Source of the DNA: SZUA-547 sp963669265
Lineage (GTDB): Bacteria; Pseudomonadota; Alphaproteobacteria; Rhodobacterales; Rhodobacteraceae
DNA: 64,000 nucleotides
Direction: 5' to 3'
NCBI GenBank assembly: GCA_963669265.1
Contig: OY769916.1
Coordinates: 1,364,001 to 1,428,000, forward strand
How positions within the stretch are numbered: the stretch's first letter is position 1; each line of letters opens with the position of its first letter. This document shows, in pieces, positions 8,736-17,673 of this stretch. Below the pieces are notes generated by a model. That model was given only the letters and a program-made list of their open reading frames with translations, was not told where the DNA came from and ran no database searches. The position numbers and the translations under genes are program-made.

Positions 8736-10778
8736 ATGAGCGAACAGGATTCTTCCGCCAAAACAAGCCCGCCGGGAAAGCCCCCGGTCGGGACGGCACC
8801 CGCATTCGCGCTGAACTTCCGCGACGCCGGCGTCGCGTTGATGCGGCGCGAGTTCGGCGTCGCCACAATGCGCAAGGGCGGCGGGTTCTCTCTGTCCGAA
8901 CGTCCCGGCGGCGCGTGGAGCGAGGTCGCCCGATGCGCATGGCTGCCCGCCAAAGACGGCGTCTCGCCCGACATCCTGCTGCCCGAGCGCCTGCTCGCCG
9001 GACTGGGGGGGCAGACGTCGAAAGTCGATATCTGGCTGCCCGAAGGCCTGGTCCTGTCACGCACGGTGGAGGATGATCCATCGACCGGCGATCAGGAACC
9101 AGCCGAACGGACCGCCCAGCGCGCGATTCCCGGCCTGACGATCTTGCGGCCCGACGCTCTGAAAATAGCCGCGACGCGCGCCAATGGCAAAGTCGCGGTG
9201 CGCGCGGTCGAACGCTCAGTGCTAGTCGAGGTCTGCGCCCACGCCCGGCGCTGGGGCTTCGATGTGGCGCAGGTGCGCAGCAAGCCCGGCGACCCGGACT
9301 TTCCCGAAGGGGCCGTGTTCGTCACAAAACCGCCTGCGCCAAGGCGCTGGCGCAAACGCGCGCGGACCGGGGCCAGAGGCAAGTCGGCGTTCCGCTCCAG
9401 AGTGTTGCCGGTGATTGGGGCGACTGCCGCCGCCGCCGCGGTCGCGCTTCTTTTCCTCTATTCGCCGACCGAGCCGGACGCGCCGCAACCGCTGGCCATT
9501 AACACCGAAGCGCCAGTCACGACGAAGACGCCGGGCGCTCTGCGGCCCCGAACCGAAACGCTGGAGGCCGGCGATGTCCCCTCGCCGGAGCACGCGGCGG
9601 CGGAGCCTCCGCCAAAATTTCGGTCTCTGATCTCGGAAGTCGCCTATTCCGCCCCGGCGGAACAGTTCACGCCGATCGCGGTGGCGCCCTTGGTTTCGGT
9701 TCAGCCGATCCTCGAAAAGTTCGCGCCGCCTCCATCCGGCGCCGCGCCAATCGTGGATATGACCCTGCCCAGCGCAGAGTCGCTGGCGGTCGATCCGACG
9801 GAGCCGCCCTCCGAAATAGAAACCGTCGTCGCGGCCGCGTCGGCTGACGCGATCCCTGCCCCGATTGCTGTATCGATCCGGACCCCGACGCCGCCGATCT
9901 CGCAACAAATCGATAATCTCGGGACATCGACGTCGCTTTCGGCGGTCATCGTTGATGACGCGGCGGGCGCGGCCGGAGAGGAGCTGGCCCCGCCGGTGGA
10001 CGCCGCGCCGCCGGGGACCGAAGCTGACCTTCTGGAGGCGAAAGAGCCACCGGCGGAGACCCCCACAGATCCACCCAACAGGCTGTCGGGCCTCGAAGAG
10101 TTGGAGGAAACCGACTACGCGGCGCTGTCTCTGGAGGAAGCGCCGACGCCGCTTGCGCCGCCTTTGTCCGTGCGCCCGGAGGCCGACCCCGCCGCCGTTC
10201 CCCGTCCGGCGTTTCGACCTGGCGCGACGGCAGACTCGCCGCCTGAGCCGGAGGGAGAATTTCGAGGACCGCCGCTGAGCGAACGCGCGCCTGACAAAGT
10301 CCGGCCGCCCAAGGCCCGGCCAGAGGCGGTTGCGCTTGCCGCACGGCCTCCCGAAGCCGCGGAGGAGGCCGAGCCAACCCTGGAAATTTCGTCGCTGGCG
10401 CCAGCTTCCGTCGCGGCGCCCCGGCCAAGACCCAAAAGCGTCACCGATCTGCGCGAACGTCTGCGTCAGGCCGCGGCGCAGGCGCGCCGTGACCGCGAGG
10501 CGAAGGAAAAAGTCCAGCGCGCATTGCCCACCACGGCGGAGATATCCGACTCCGCCACGCGTCGCGCGACGATAGAAACGCTGGATGGGTTCATGCTGAT
10601 CGGCGTGTTCGAACGCGTCGGCGCCCGCTCCGCGCTGATGCGCCTGCCCAATGGCGACGTGCGCCGGGTGGAAAACGGCGATCAGATCGGCCGCTGGACC
10701 GTCGCCGCCGTGGACAGCACATCGGTGAATTTGCGGTTCCAGGGCAGTTCTCTGCGATTGAAGCTTCCCGGCATGTAA
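8736..10778 (+). CDS. PilP-like, proline-rich single-pass membrane protein
   Basis: 680 residues in three parts. Residues 1-210 are a soluble domain that begins NFRDAGVALMRREFGVATM and resembles the degenerate actin-like pilus-assembly (PilM-type) proteins only in general layout. A membrane segment lies at about 222-240 (VIGATAAAAAVALLFLYS). A long Pro/Ala/Glu-rich low-complexity linker runs to about 600. The last 70 residues, with GVFERVGARSALMRLPNGD and GDQIGRWTVAAVDSTSVNL, match the small beta-domain of PilP/type II secretion protein C. I infer an inner-membrane protein whose C-terminal domain reaches across the periplasm. No pilus or secretion genes are nearby. ATG 8736 is the first start after the gap. 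Confidence 0.8.
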   Translation: MSEQDSSAKTSPPGKPPVGTAPAFALNFRDAGVALMRREFGVATMRKGGGFSLSERPGGAWSEVARCAWLPAKDGVSPDILLPERLLAGLGGQTSKVDIWLPEGLVLSRTVEDDPSTGDQEPAERTAQRAIPGLTILRPDALKIAATRANGKVAVRAVERSVLVEVCAHARRWGFDVAQVRSKPGDPDFPEGAVFVTKPPAPRRWRKRARTGARGKSAFRSRVLPVIGATAAAAAVALLFLYSPTEPDAPQPLAINTEAPVTTKTPGALRPRTETLEAGDVPSPEHAAAEPPPKFRSLISEVAYSAPAEQFTPIAVAPLVSVQPILEKFAPPPSGAAPIVDMTLPSAESLAVDPTEPPSEIETVVAAASADAIPAPIAVSIRTPTPPISQQIDNLGTSTSLSAVIVDDAAGAAGEELAPPVDAAPPGTEADLLEAKEPPAETPTDPPNRLSGLEELEETDYAALSLEEAPTPLAPPLSVRPEADPAAVPRPAFRPGATADSPPEPEGEFRGPPLSERAPDKVRPPKARPEAVALAARPPEAAEEAEPTLEISSLAPASVAAPRPRPKSVTDLRERLRQAAAQARRDREAKEKVQRALPTTAEISDSATRRATIETLDGFMLIGVFERVGARSALMRLPNGDVRRVENGDQIGRWTVAAVDSTSVNLRFQGSSLRLKLPGM

Positions 10779-10790
10779 GGCCGACTGGCG

Positions 10791-10820
10791 GACGCCGGAG
10801 CCTGAACGCCGCCCGGCGTC
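10791..10820. terminator. Inverted repeat between convergent genes
   Basis: GACGCCGG (10791-10798) and CCGGCGTC (10813-10820) form an 8-bp stem between two converging genes. No T-tract follows on either side, so the terminator call is tentative. Confidence 0.4.
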
Positions 10821-12466
10821 TAGCCGCCCCGCCGTGAATTGAACGCGCTCCAATCTTCAGGCGTGTCCAGATCGAGGATCGCCCCCTGCCCGAGCGTCGT
10901 GACTTCCGCAAGTTGATCGCGATGCGCCTCGATCACAGCGCGCGCGCCTTGATCCCCCTCGATTTCTGAGAGCGCATCGAAATACCGCCTCCCGAACAGC
11001 ACAGGGTGGCCGGGGCGCCCCTGCTCGTCCACCGCGCGGCAGATGGATTTCTCCGCCTCCGGATCAAACGCTCCGATCACCGCGTCGATGTGGTCCGCGC
11101 CGAGCAGCGGCATATCCGCCGGCATCACCAGAACGGCGTCGGCGCGGGGATCGATCGCCGTCAACCCGGCCCGGATCGAGGACGCCATACCCTCATCATT
11201 CTCAGGATTGTGGACCACGCGCGCGCCGCCCATCAGCGCCGCCAAGCGCGGCCCCGTTCTGGGATCGTCCTCCGGCCCGACGATCACCAGCACCTCATCG
11301 GCTCGCGACATCTCCGCCGCCGCCGCGCTGCGCCGGATCAGCGGCGCGTGCTCGACCGGCTCGGTCAGCTTGTCCACGTCGCCCATGCGCCCCGACAAAC
11401 CCGCCGCGAGCACAAGGGCTGAGACGAACGGGCGCGCCGCTTCGCCGCTTGGCCGCGTCGCGGGCCTCCGCAGCCGCTCCGTCATCTCCGCAAGGATCGA
11501 CACGGCGATCTCAGCGGGCGCGCGGGCGCCGATATCCAGGCCGACAGGGGCGTGAATGCGGGTGATCCGGCCTTCCGGGACGCCCGCCTCCGTCAATCGC
11601 GTAACACGCTTTGCATGGGTGCGCGTCGAACCAAGGCTGCCGAGATAGAACACATCCGAATCCAGCGCCCTCAGGATCGCCGGGTCATCAAGTTTCGGAT
11701 CATGGGTCAGCGTGACCACCGCGGTGCGGGCGTCGAGGCCCAGTCGATCCAACGCCGCGTCGGGCCAGTCATTTAGGATGGTCTCGCCGGGAAACCGCGC
11801 ATCGGAGGCGAACGCCTCGCGCGGATCCACCAGCGAGACGTCATAACCCGCCAGCCGCGCCATCTTCACCAGCGGCTGGGCGATATGAACCGCGCCGACG
11901 ACGATCAGGCGGAGCGGCGGGTTGTGAACGCCGATAAACCAAGGCGCGCCCTCGACCTCCTCAAACCCGGAACGGTCGAGCACCATCGCCCGGCGCACCG
12001 CCGCCCCAATCGGCGTGCCAGCCGCCTGATCGATCAGCAACCTATCCCAGCTTTCGGTGCAGACCACATAGCCGACCGCATGGCGCGCCGCCCGCTCAGC
12101 GACCAGTTGCCGGATCAGGGCGACGTCCGGCCCCCGTCCGATCCCGATCGGCTCCACCATCACCCGGATGCGTCCGCCGCAGGCGAGGCCAACGGCGAAG
12201 GCCTCGTCATCGGAGACGCCAAACTCCAGAACCCGGCACTCGCCGTCCTCCACCGCGTCCAGCGCCTCGGCGACCACCGCGCCCTCGACGCAGCCGCCTG
12301 AGACGGAGCCGACCAGCTCCGCCTCGGAGGAGATCGCCAGTTGCGATCCCGCCGGACGGGGCGCGGAGCCCCAGGTCTCGACCACCGTCGCCAGCACGGC
12401 GCGCTTGCCCGCGTCGATCCAACCGAGCGCGGCCTCCGGGATCTGATCATGTTCCGCTACCGTCAT
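10820..12466 (-). CDS. XdhC/CoxI-type maturation factor fused to MobA-like nucleotidyltransferase
   Basis: 548 residues, a fusion. Residues 1-120 are the XdhC_CoxI domain (LATVVETWGSAPRPAGSQLA, GSVSGGCVEGAV), 165-320 are the XdhC C-terminal Rossmann domain (LRLIVVGAVHIAQPLVKMA, VVTLTHDPKLDDPAI), and 345-540 are a nucleotidyltransferase with LVLAAGLSGRMG and VLVMPADMPLL. XdhC proteins bind and sulfurate molybdenum cofactor for xanthine-oxidase-type enzymes; MocA/MobA-like domains attach CMP or GMP to molybdopterin. The fusion therefore suggests one protein that makes and delivers the dinucleotide cofactor. It lies 42 nt downstream of the coxE/moxR pair, probably in one operon. The molybdenum enzyme it serves is not in this window. 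Confidence 0.9.
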   Translation of the reverse strand: MTVAEHDQIPEAALGWIDAGKRAVLATVVETWGSAPRPAGSQLAISSEAELVGSVSGGCVEGAVVAEALDAVEDGECRVLEFGVSDDEAFAVGLACGGRIRVMVEPIGIGRGPDVALIRQLVAERAARHAVGYVVCTESWDRLLIDQAAGTPIGAAVRRAMVLDRSGFEEVEGAPWFIGVHNPPLRLIVVGAVHIAQPLVKMARLAGYDVSLVDPREAFASDARFPGETILNDWPDAALDRLGLDARTAVVTLTHDPKLDDPAILRALDSDVFYLGSLGSTRTHAKRVTRLTEAGVPEGRITRIHAPVGLDIGARAPAEIAVSILAEMTERLRRPATRPSGEAARPFVSALVLAAGLSGRMGDVDKLTEPVEHAPLIRRSAAAAEMSRADEVLVIVGPEDDPRTGPRLAALMGGARVVHNPENDEGMASSIRAGLTAIDPRADAVLVMPADMPLLGADHIDAVIGAFDPEAEKSICRAVDEQGRPGHPVLFGRRYFDALSEIEGDQGARAVIEAHRDQLAEVTTLGQGAILDLDTPEDWSAFNSRRGG

Positions 12467-12508
12467 GCGTCCTCCGGCGCGGCGGATGAACGGCCTTGCG
12501 TCGTTCGC

Positions 12509-13762
12509 CTATCCCGCATCGCGCATCGCCTCCATCATGCGGACCTTCTCTCCCGCATCGTCCGGGCGGCTGAGCGCCTCCACCAGCCCGGCCAGGCTGT
12601 CTATGTTATGCGCCGCGCGAAAGCTGTCCACATGGGGCAGCAACGCCCGGACGCCTTGCGCCTTGGGCGCGAACCCGTCCCACCTGAGCAGCGGGTTCAG
12701 CCAGATCACCTTCCGGGCGGACAGGCTGAGCCGCTGCGCCTCCGCCGCCAGCAATTCGAGCGCGTCCCTGTCCAGCCCGTCGGTGATCAGCAGCACGACC
12801 GCTCCTCGCCCGGTCACGCGGCGCGACCAGTCCCGGTTGAAGGTTCGCAGAGACGCGCCGATCCGGGTTCCGCCCTCCCAGTCCTGCGCCTCGCGCCCCA
12901 CCGCCTCCAGCGCGGCGTCCGGGTCGCGGGCCGCCAGCTGCCGGGTGATGTTGGTCAGCCGCGTGCCAAAGGTGAAGGCGTGCAGTTCGGACCAGCCCCG
13001 CCCTTTGCTGTTCGAGGCCGCATGCAGAAAATGCAGCAACATGCGGCTGTACCCGGCCATCGAGCCGGAGATGTCGCAAAGCGCCACCAGGCTCGGCCAG
13101 CGCGGCTTTGGCGCCCGGCGCGGGATCGGCTTCAGGGCGCCGCCCGCCCGCATAGAGCCGCGCAGCGCCGCGCGCCAGTCCGGCTGAGCGCCGCGCGCCG
13201 CCGGACGGGATCGCCGGGACGCGAAGGGTTGCACCGGCAACGACATTCGGGAGATCGCGGCGCGGGCCGCGCGGGCTTCCGCCGCGGTCATCTGTTCGAA
13301 GTCCCGCGCGCGCAGAATTTCATCGGCCGAGAATGTCAGCGTCGCGTCGAACTCGCGCTCGGCATGTTCCTCGGGGCTCTGATCCTCAAGCGGCGGCTCG
13401 GCGCCCTCGGAAAGCGCTTCGCGCGCCCGGGTCTGCGCGGCGGCGCGGTCCTGATCCTCTCGTGGAACCTGCATCTGGCCGATCAACGCGGCCATCAGCT
13501 TCTCCAGCAATTGCGGATCGCGCCAGAACAGATCGAATGTCTGGCGGAAGAGGTCGCGTTGTTCAGGCCCGGAGACGAAATTCGCATGCAGGGTCCAGAA
13601 GAAATCCTCGCGCCGAGCGACGCCCGCAGCCTCGACGGCGCGGACCGCGTCCACCACCCGGCGCGGCCCGATCGGCAAACCAGCGACCCTGAGCGCGCGG
13701 GCGAAATGCGCGATGTTCTCGGCCAGCCGGCCGGGGGGAGGATCAACGGCCGCCGCCATCAC
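12509..13762 (-). CDS. coxE: VWA-domain protein of the CoxE family
   Basis: 417 residues. The C-terminal half is a von Willebrand A fold with the MIDAS motif LCDISGSMAGYSRML and a second motif LLITDGLD; the N-terminal 180 residues are the alpha-helical part typical of CoxE (FARALRVAGLPIGPRRVVDA). CoxE works with the AAA ATPase CoxD in maturing the active site of aerobic CO dehydrogenase and related molybdenum hydroxylases. Its start overlaps the stop of the upstream MoxR gene by 4 nt (ATGA), pointing to translational coupling. No coxMSL genes are visible, so the client may be another molybdenum hydroxylase. Confidence 0.88.
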   Translation of the reverse strand: MMAAAVDPPPGRLAENIAHFARALRVAGLPIGPRRVVDAVRAVEAAGVARREDFFWTLHANFVSGPEQRDLFRQTFDLFWRDPQLLEKLMAALIGQMQVPREDQDRAAAQTRAREALSEGAEPPLEDQSPEEHAEREFDATLTFSADEILRARDFEQMTAAEARAARAAISRMSLPVQPFASRRSRPAARGAQPDWRAALRGSMRAGGALKPIPRRAPKPRWPSLVALCDISGSMAGYSRMLLHFLHAASNSKGRGWSELHAFTFGTRLTNITRQLAARDPDAALEAVGREAQDWEGGTRIGASLRTFNRDWSRRVTGRGAVVLLITDGLDRDALELLAAEAQRLSLSARKVIWLNPLLRWDGFAPKAQGVRALLPHVDSFRAAHNIDSLAGLVEALSRPDDAGEKVRMMEAMRDAG

Positions 13763-14667
13763 GCCGCGTCCAGCGTGGCGCGCGCGTCATCCAGAATGCG
13801 CCGCACCTCGCCACCCTGGATCCGCGCGATGTCGTCCTGATATTTCAGTAGAGCGCCCAGCGTGTCCGACACCGTCTGCGGGTCGAGCCCGATAACGTCC
13901 AGCGCCATCAGGCACCGGGCCCAGTCGATGGTCTCGGCCACGCCCGGCGCCTTGAAGAGGTCCTCCTCGCGCAATTGCTGCACGAAGGCGACCACTTCCC
14001 GGCTCAGCCGCGCCGGGGCCTCAGGCGCCCGCGCGGTCAGGATCGCCAGTTCGCGCTCCAAATCCGGATAGTCGAGCCAGTGATAGAGACACCGTCGCTT
14101 CAGCGCGTCATGCACCTCTCTGGTCCGGTTGGAGGTGACGATCACAATCGGCGGCTCCGGCGCCTTGACGACGCCGAATTCCGGCACGGTCACCTGAAAG
14201 TCGCTCAGCGCCTCCAGCAGGAACGCCTCGAACGGCTCATCCGCGCGATCAATTTCATCGATCAGCAGGACCGGCGCGCCGCCGGGCTGCGGCGACATCG
14301 CCTCCAGCAACGGGCGGCGGATCAGAAACCGCTCGGAAAAGATGTCCGACCCAAGCTGCGACCGGTTTGCGGCGCCTTCCGCTTCGGCCAGCCGGATCTC
14401 GATCATCTGCGCGGCGTAGTTCCACTCATAGACCGCGGATGCCGCGTCCAGCCCCTCATAACATTGCAGCCGGATCAGGCGCCGGCCCAGCGTCTCGGCG
14501 AGCGCCTTGGCGATCTCGGTCTTACCGACGCCCGCCTCCCCCTCAAGGAACAACGGGCGCTGAAGCGAGAGCGCTAGAAAGGCGACCGTGGCCAGCTCAC
14601 GCCCCGCCAGATAGTCCGCCGAAGCGAGCAGCGACGCCGTCTGATCGATATTCGCAGGCTGTGTCAT
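13759..14667 (-). CDS. coxD: MoxR-type AAA+ ATPase (CoxD-like)
   Basis: 302 residues. Walker A is FLEGEAGVGKTEIAKAL (about 39-55), Walker B LLIDEIDRADEPFEAFLLE, sensor 1 IVIVTSNRTREVHDALKRR, and the arginine finger region follows in CLYHWLDYPDLERE. This is the MoxR family, chaperone-like ATPases nearly always paired with VWA proteins. Here it is the first gene of a three-gene operon with coxE and the XdhC-MobA fusion, which supports CoxD. Predicted role: ATP-driven remodelling during insertion or sulfuration of the molybdenum site. The client is not identified. Confidence 0.9.
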   Translation of the reverse strand: MTQPANIDQTASLLASADYLAGRELATVAFLALSLQRPLFLEGEAGVGKTEIAKALAETLGRRLIRLQCYEGLDAASAVYEWNYAAQMIEIRLAEAEGAANRSQLGSDIFSERFLIRRPLLEAMSPQPGGAPVLLIDEIDRADEPFEAFLLEALSDFQVTVPEFGVVKAPEPPIVIVTSNRTREVHDALKRRCLYHWLDYPDLERELAILTARAPEAPARLSREVVAFVQQLREEDLFKAPGVAETIDWARCLMALDVIGLDPQTVSDTLGALLKYQDDIARIQGGEVRRILDDARATLDAA

Positions 14668-14755
14668 CTGTCCGCGCCCTTTCCGTTTCCCGGCAAGATA
14701 TCACGCCGCCAGAAAAGGGAAATCGGGATCGCACCGGTCGCGCAGTTCACAAATT

Positions 14756-16192
14756 CTAGAGCAGAACCAGCGTTGCCAGCCCTAGGAAGACGAAGAAACC
14801 GACGACATCCGTGACCGTGGTGACGAAGGTGCCGGACGCCAGCGCGGGATCCGCCCCGACCTTGTCCAGCCCGATCGGGATCAGAATGCCGGCGAGCCCC
14901 GCCACCAGCATGTTGACGACCATGGCCACCGACAGGACCAGTCCCAGATCGAGATCGCCGAACCAGAAATACCCGACGCCGCCCACCAGAACCGCGAAGG
15001 CGAGGCCATTGGCCAGACCGACCGACGCCTCTCTCATCACGATGCGGAAAGCGTTGGTGGAGGTCAGATCGCGCGTCGCCAGCGCGCGCACGGCGACCGT
15101 CAGGGTTTGGGTGCCCGCATTGCCGCCCATCGAGGCGACGATCGGCATCAGGATCGCCACCGCCACCAGTTTCTCGATGGTCGCGTCGAATACGCCGATC
15201 ACGATCGAGGCGATGATCGCCGTGAGCAGATTGACCGCGAGCCATGGAAAGCGCCGGCGCGCCGTCTCCCAGATCGAATCCGAGATCTCCTCATCGCCGA
15301 CGCCGGCGAGGCGCAGCATGTCCTCCTCGGCCTCTTCTTCGAGCACCTTCATGGCGTCGTCGATGGTGATCACGCCCACAAGACGGCCGTCGTCATCGAT
15401 CACAGGGGCGGAGACCAGATGATACTGGTTAAAGGCGTAGGCGACGTCTTCCTGACTTTGATCGACCGGGATTAGCCGGACATCCTCATCCATGATCGCG
15501 CCCAGCGTCACCTGCCGTCCGGTCGCCATCAGTTTGGACAGCGGCACGGCCCCCACCGGCCGCATGGCGGGATCGATGACGATGATCTTGTAGAACTGGT
15601 CCGGCAGGTCGGTCGATCCGCGCATGTAGTCGATGGTCTGCCCGACGGTCCAGAACGCGGGCGCTTTGACCAGTTCGCGCTGCATCAGGCGGCCGGCGGT
15701 CTCCTCCGGATATTGCAGAGATTGCTCGACGGCGGCGCGATCCGCAGGCTCCAGCGCGTCCAGCAGCTTTTCCTGCTCGTCATCTTCCAGATCCTCGACC
15801 AGATAGACGACGTCGTCGGTGTCGAGCTCCTTGACCGCCTCGGCGAGTTGCAGATCGTCGAACAGATCCAGGATCTCGTCGCGAACGCCTTCCTCCAATT
15901 CGGGAAGGACGTCCGCGTCCAGATCCGATCCCATCAGCCGGATGAAGACCTCGCGCTCGTCGCGGTCGATCTGCTCCAGAAGGTCGGCGATATCGGCTGA
16001 GTGCAGATCCTCGATCAGCAGCTTGAGCGTCGTGCGATCTTCCGCCTCCAGCGCGTCGAGAAGCCGTTCGACCAACGTCCGGTCCAGCTCATAGGCGTCT
16101 TCCCGGCGCTCCTCGTCGGAGATCTCCGCCGGAGGTTCGCCAGATTTCTGGTCGGACCGCGTATCAGTCTGCGGCGAAAGGTTCTCAGCCAT
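14756..16192 (-). CDS. mgtE: Magnesium transporter MgtE
   Basis: 478 residues, usual length for MgtE. Order: acidic N-terminal superhelical domain (about 30-150), two CBS domains (about 150-280, with GRLMQRELVKAP and APVIDDDGRLVGVITIDDAM), a connecting helix, and a C-terminal channel of five membrane segments (about 300-478) beginning RRRFPWLAVNLLTAIIASIV. The ion-selectivity segment MPIVASMGGNAGTQTLTV is intact. Inner-membrane Mg2+ channel gated by cytoplasmic Mg2+ bound to the CBS domains. It stands alone between the coxD operon and a LuxR-type regulator. Rho-independent signals were not seen. Confidence 0.95.
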   Translation of the reverse strand: MAENLSPQTDTRSDQKSGEPPAEISDEERREDAYELDRTLVERLLDALEAEDRTTLKLLIEDLHSADIADLLEQIDRDEREVFIRLMGSDLDADVLPELEEGVRDEILDLFDDLQLAEAVKELDTDDVVYLVEDLEDDEQEKLLDALEPADRAAVEQSLQYPEETAGRLMQRELVKAPAFWTVGQTIDYMRGSTDLPDQFYKIIVIDPAMRPVGAVPLSKLMATGRQVTLGAIMDEDVRLIPVDQSQEDVAYAFNQYHLVSAPVIDDDGRLVGVITIDDAMKVLEEEAEEDMLRLAGVGDEEISDSIWETARRRFPWLAVNLLTAIIASIVIGVFDATIEKLVAVAILMPIVASMGGNAGTQTLTVAVRALATRDLTSTNAFRIVMREASVGLANGLAFAVLVGGVGYFWFGDLDLGLVLSVAMVVNMLVAGLAGILIPIGLDKVGADPALASGTFVTTVTDVVGFFVFLGLATLVLL

Positions 16193-16285
16193 GCTCAGGC
16201 TCCCTGAAGCTGAGATGATTGGGCGGGATTCGTTCAGCGGGTTTTAGCCTCGGACGCGCCCGCGCGCCAAGGGAAAGCTGGCGGC

Positions 16286-16930
16286 CTACTCGCCGAATTC
16301 CTCGTTGAGGAACAGGGCGACGGCCTGCGCCCGGTTCCGGACGTCGAGCTTTTCGTAAAGGTTCCGAAGATGAAACTTGATCGTGTTGACCGACACCCCA
16401 AGCTCCTCAGCCAGTTGGGCGTTGGTCGAGCCGTTGGCGAGCGAGGCCAGCAATTCCCGTTCACGACGGGTCAATGTGTCGAGCGGCGAGTCGGCGCCCG
16501 CTGACAGCGGGAACACCTTGTCTCCCTCGGCGACGGCGACAATGACCTCCAGTAAATGCTCGGGCGGCTCGGATTTCGAGCAGAACGCGCGGGCGCCTTC
16601 CCGCGCCGCGGCCCGCGCGGCGGGATCGCTGAATTCACCGGTATAGATGACCACTTTCGGCGAGGCCGCCATCGCCGCCAAGCGCTGCAGCAGCGCGCGG
16701 CCGTCCATATTCGGCATCACCCATCCAGCGACGACGATATCGACAACTTTTTGCGTTTCGGGCTGTTCGAGTTTTCCGACGAATTCGGCGCCGTCCGAGG
16801 CCTCCAGCACCATCTCAAACCGACCGTCCTCGCGCAGCATCTGCCCGAGGCCGCGGCGCACCAGAGGGTTCTTGTCGATCACTGCGACGCCCAACGGGCT
16901 CGCCGCGATCGCCTGTTCCCCATCCGCCAT
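16286..16930 (-). CDS. LuxR-type DNA-binding regulator with degenerate receiver domain
   Basis: 214 residues. An N-terminal receiver-like domain (about 12-130) is followed by a LuxR/FixJ helix-turn-helix (about 145-210: LTRRERELLASLANGSTNAQLAEELGVSVNTIKFHL, read in two parts). The receiver is altered: the usual pair of acidic residues appears as VIDKNP (Asp19, Lys20), and the phospho-acceptor position in DIVVAGWVMPNMDG is Gly69 instead of Asp. The conserved Thr and Lys (YTGEF, FCSKSE) remain. It therefore probably does not work by phosphorylation at the normal site. Start ATG 16930 is favoured by GGGGG 6 nt before it; longer in-frame starts exist (16948, 17047). No histidine kinase adjoins. 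Confidence 0.85.
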   Translation of the reverse strand: MADGEQAIAASPLGVAVIDKNPLVRRGLGQMLREDGRFEMVLEASDGAEFVGKLEQPETQKVVDIVVAGWVMPNMDGRALLQRLAAMAASPKVVIYTGEFSDPAARAAAREGARAFCSKSEPPEHLLEVIVAVAEGDKVFPLSAGADSPLDTLTRRERELLASLANGSTNAQLAEELGVSVNTIKFHLRNLYEKLDVRNRAQAVALFLNEEFGE

Positions 16931-17118
16931 TCGAAGCCCCCGGACCATCGGCCTTGCGCCGTCCACTGCCAAATTGAATAGGTGGCGCATTCGCCCCGCG
17001 CAAGAGAAACCGCCCGCTCGACCTGCGCGCAACTGTCTCTCCCGCACGGTTGAGACATGGTTGCGGCGACGTCCAGCGGTGTGAAAACCGCCGCGCGAAA
17101 CCGGCTCAGCCCCAGGTT

Positions 17119-17655
17119 TCAGCCCTTCAACGCCGCCAGTTCCCGGCGCAGCTCCGCCGCAAGCTCCAGCCGCTCTTCGGGCGTTAGAAACGCGCCCAGC
17201 TCGATGCAGTCCGACTCCGCGGAGAGCGTCAGATAGTGCTCCACCGTCGGCGTCTCATGCACTTCCACGCGCACCCAATAGGGATTGGCGCGCCAGACCT
17301 TCTCCGCGCCAGACGCCTCGCGCCGAACCAGGTGCAGCTGGCCAGGCCAGATGGTAAGCTCCTCATGCAGCCGGGCGTCGCGATAGTTCCGCCTGAGGAA
17401 CAGCCACAGCAACGCCAGCGCCGCCAGCGCAAAGGGCGCCAGGGCCCAGCCGACCGGCGTGCCGAGAAACGGGATCACCGGGATCGCCAGTCCGGCCCCC
17501 GCGATCAGCATCAATCGCCGGAACCCGCGCGGGGTGAGGGACCTGTGCGGCCAGAGCGTCACGCGATAGGCCGGCTCCCCAGCGGGCAACCCGGAGTCAG
17601 AAACGGCCGGAGAAGGATCCCCGGCCGCCTCATCGTATGTCTCTTGCGCGATCAA
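17119..17655 (-). CDS. DUF2244 membrane protein
   Basis: 178 residues. After a disordered N-terminus comes YRVTLWPHRSLTPRGFRRLM, two membrane segments (about 55-95, GAGLAIPVIPFLGTPVGWAL and LAALALLWLFL), then the cytoplasmic part with WPGQLHLVRREASG and ANPYWVRVEV, a layout I recognise as DUF2244. The function is unknown. It starts 18 nt downstream of the ctaD stop and is probably co-transcribed, so a link with cytochrome oxidase assembly or a chance operon are both possible. Confidence 0.85.
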   Translation of the reverse strand: MIAQETYDEAAGDPSPAVSDSGLPAGEPAYRVTLWPHRSLTPRGFRRLMLIAGAGLAIPVIPFLGTPVGWALAPFALAALALLWLFLRRNYRDARLHEELTIWPGQLHLVRREASGAEKVWRANPYWVRVEVHETPTVEHYLTLSAESDCIELGAFLTPEERLELAAELRRELAALKG

Positions 17656-17673
17656 ATGCGCCCTTTCAGACCG

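Noticed and set aside
9222..10853. 543-codon minus-strand ORF across the PilP-like gene
   Set aside because: Arg/Gly-rich translation with no domain, fully antisense to a gene with clear architecture; a product of GC codon bias.
12341..13840. 499-codon plus-strand ORF across coxE and xdhC genes
   Set aside because: Covers parts of two confident genes on the other strand; Arg-rich and without motif.
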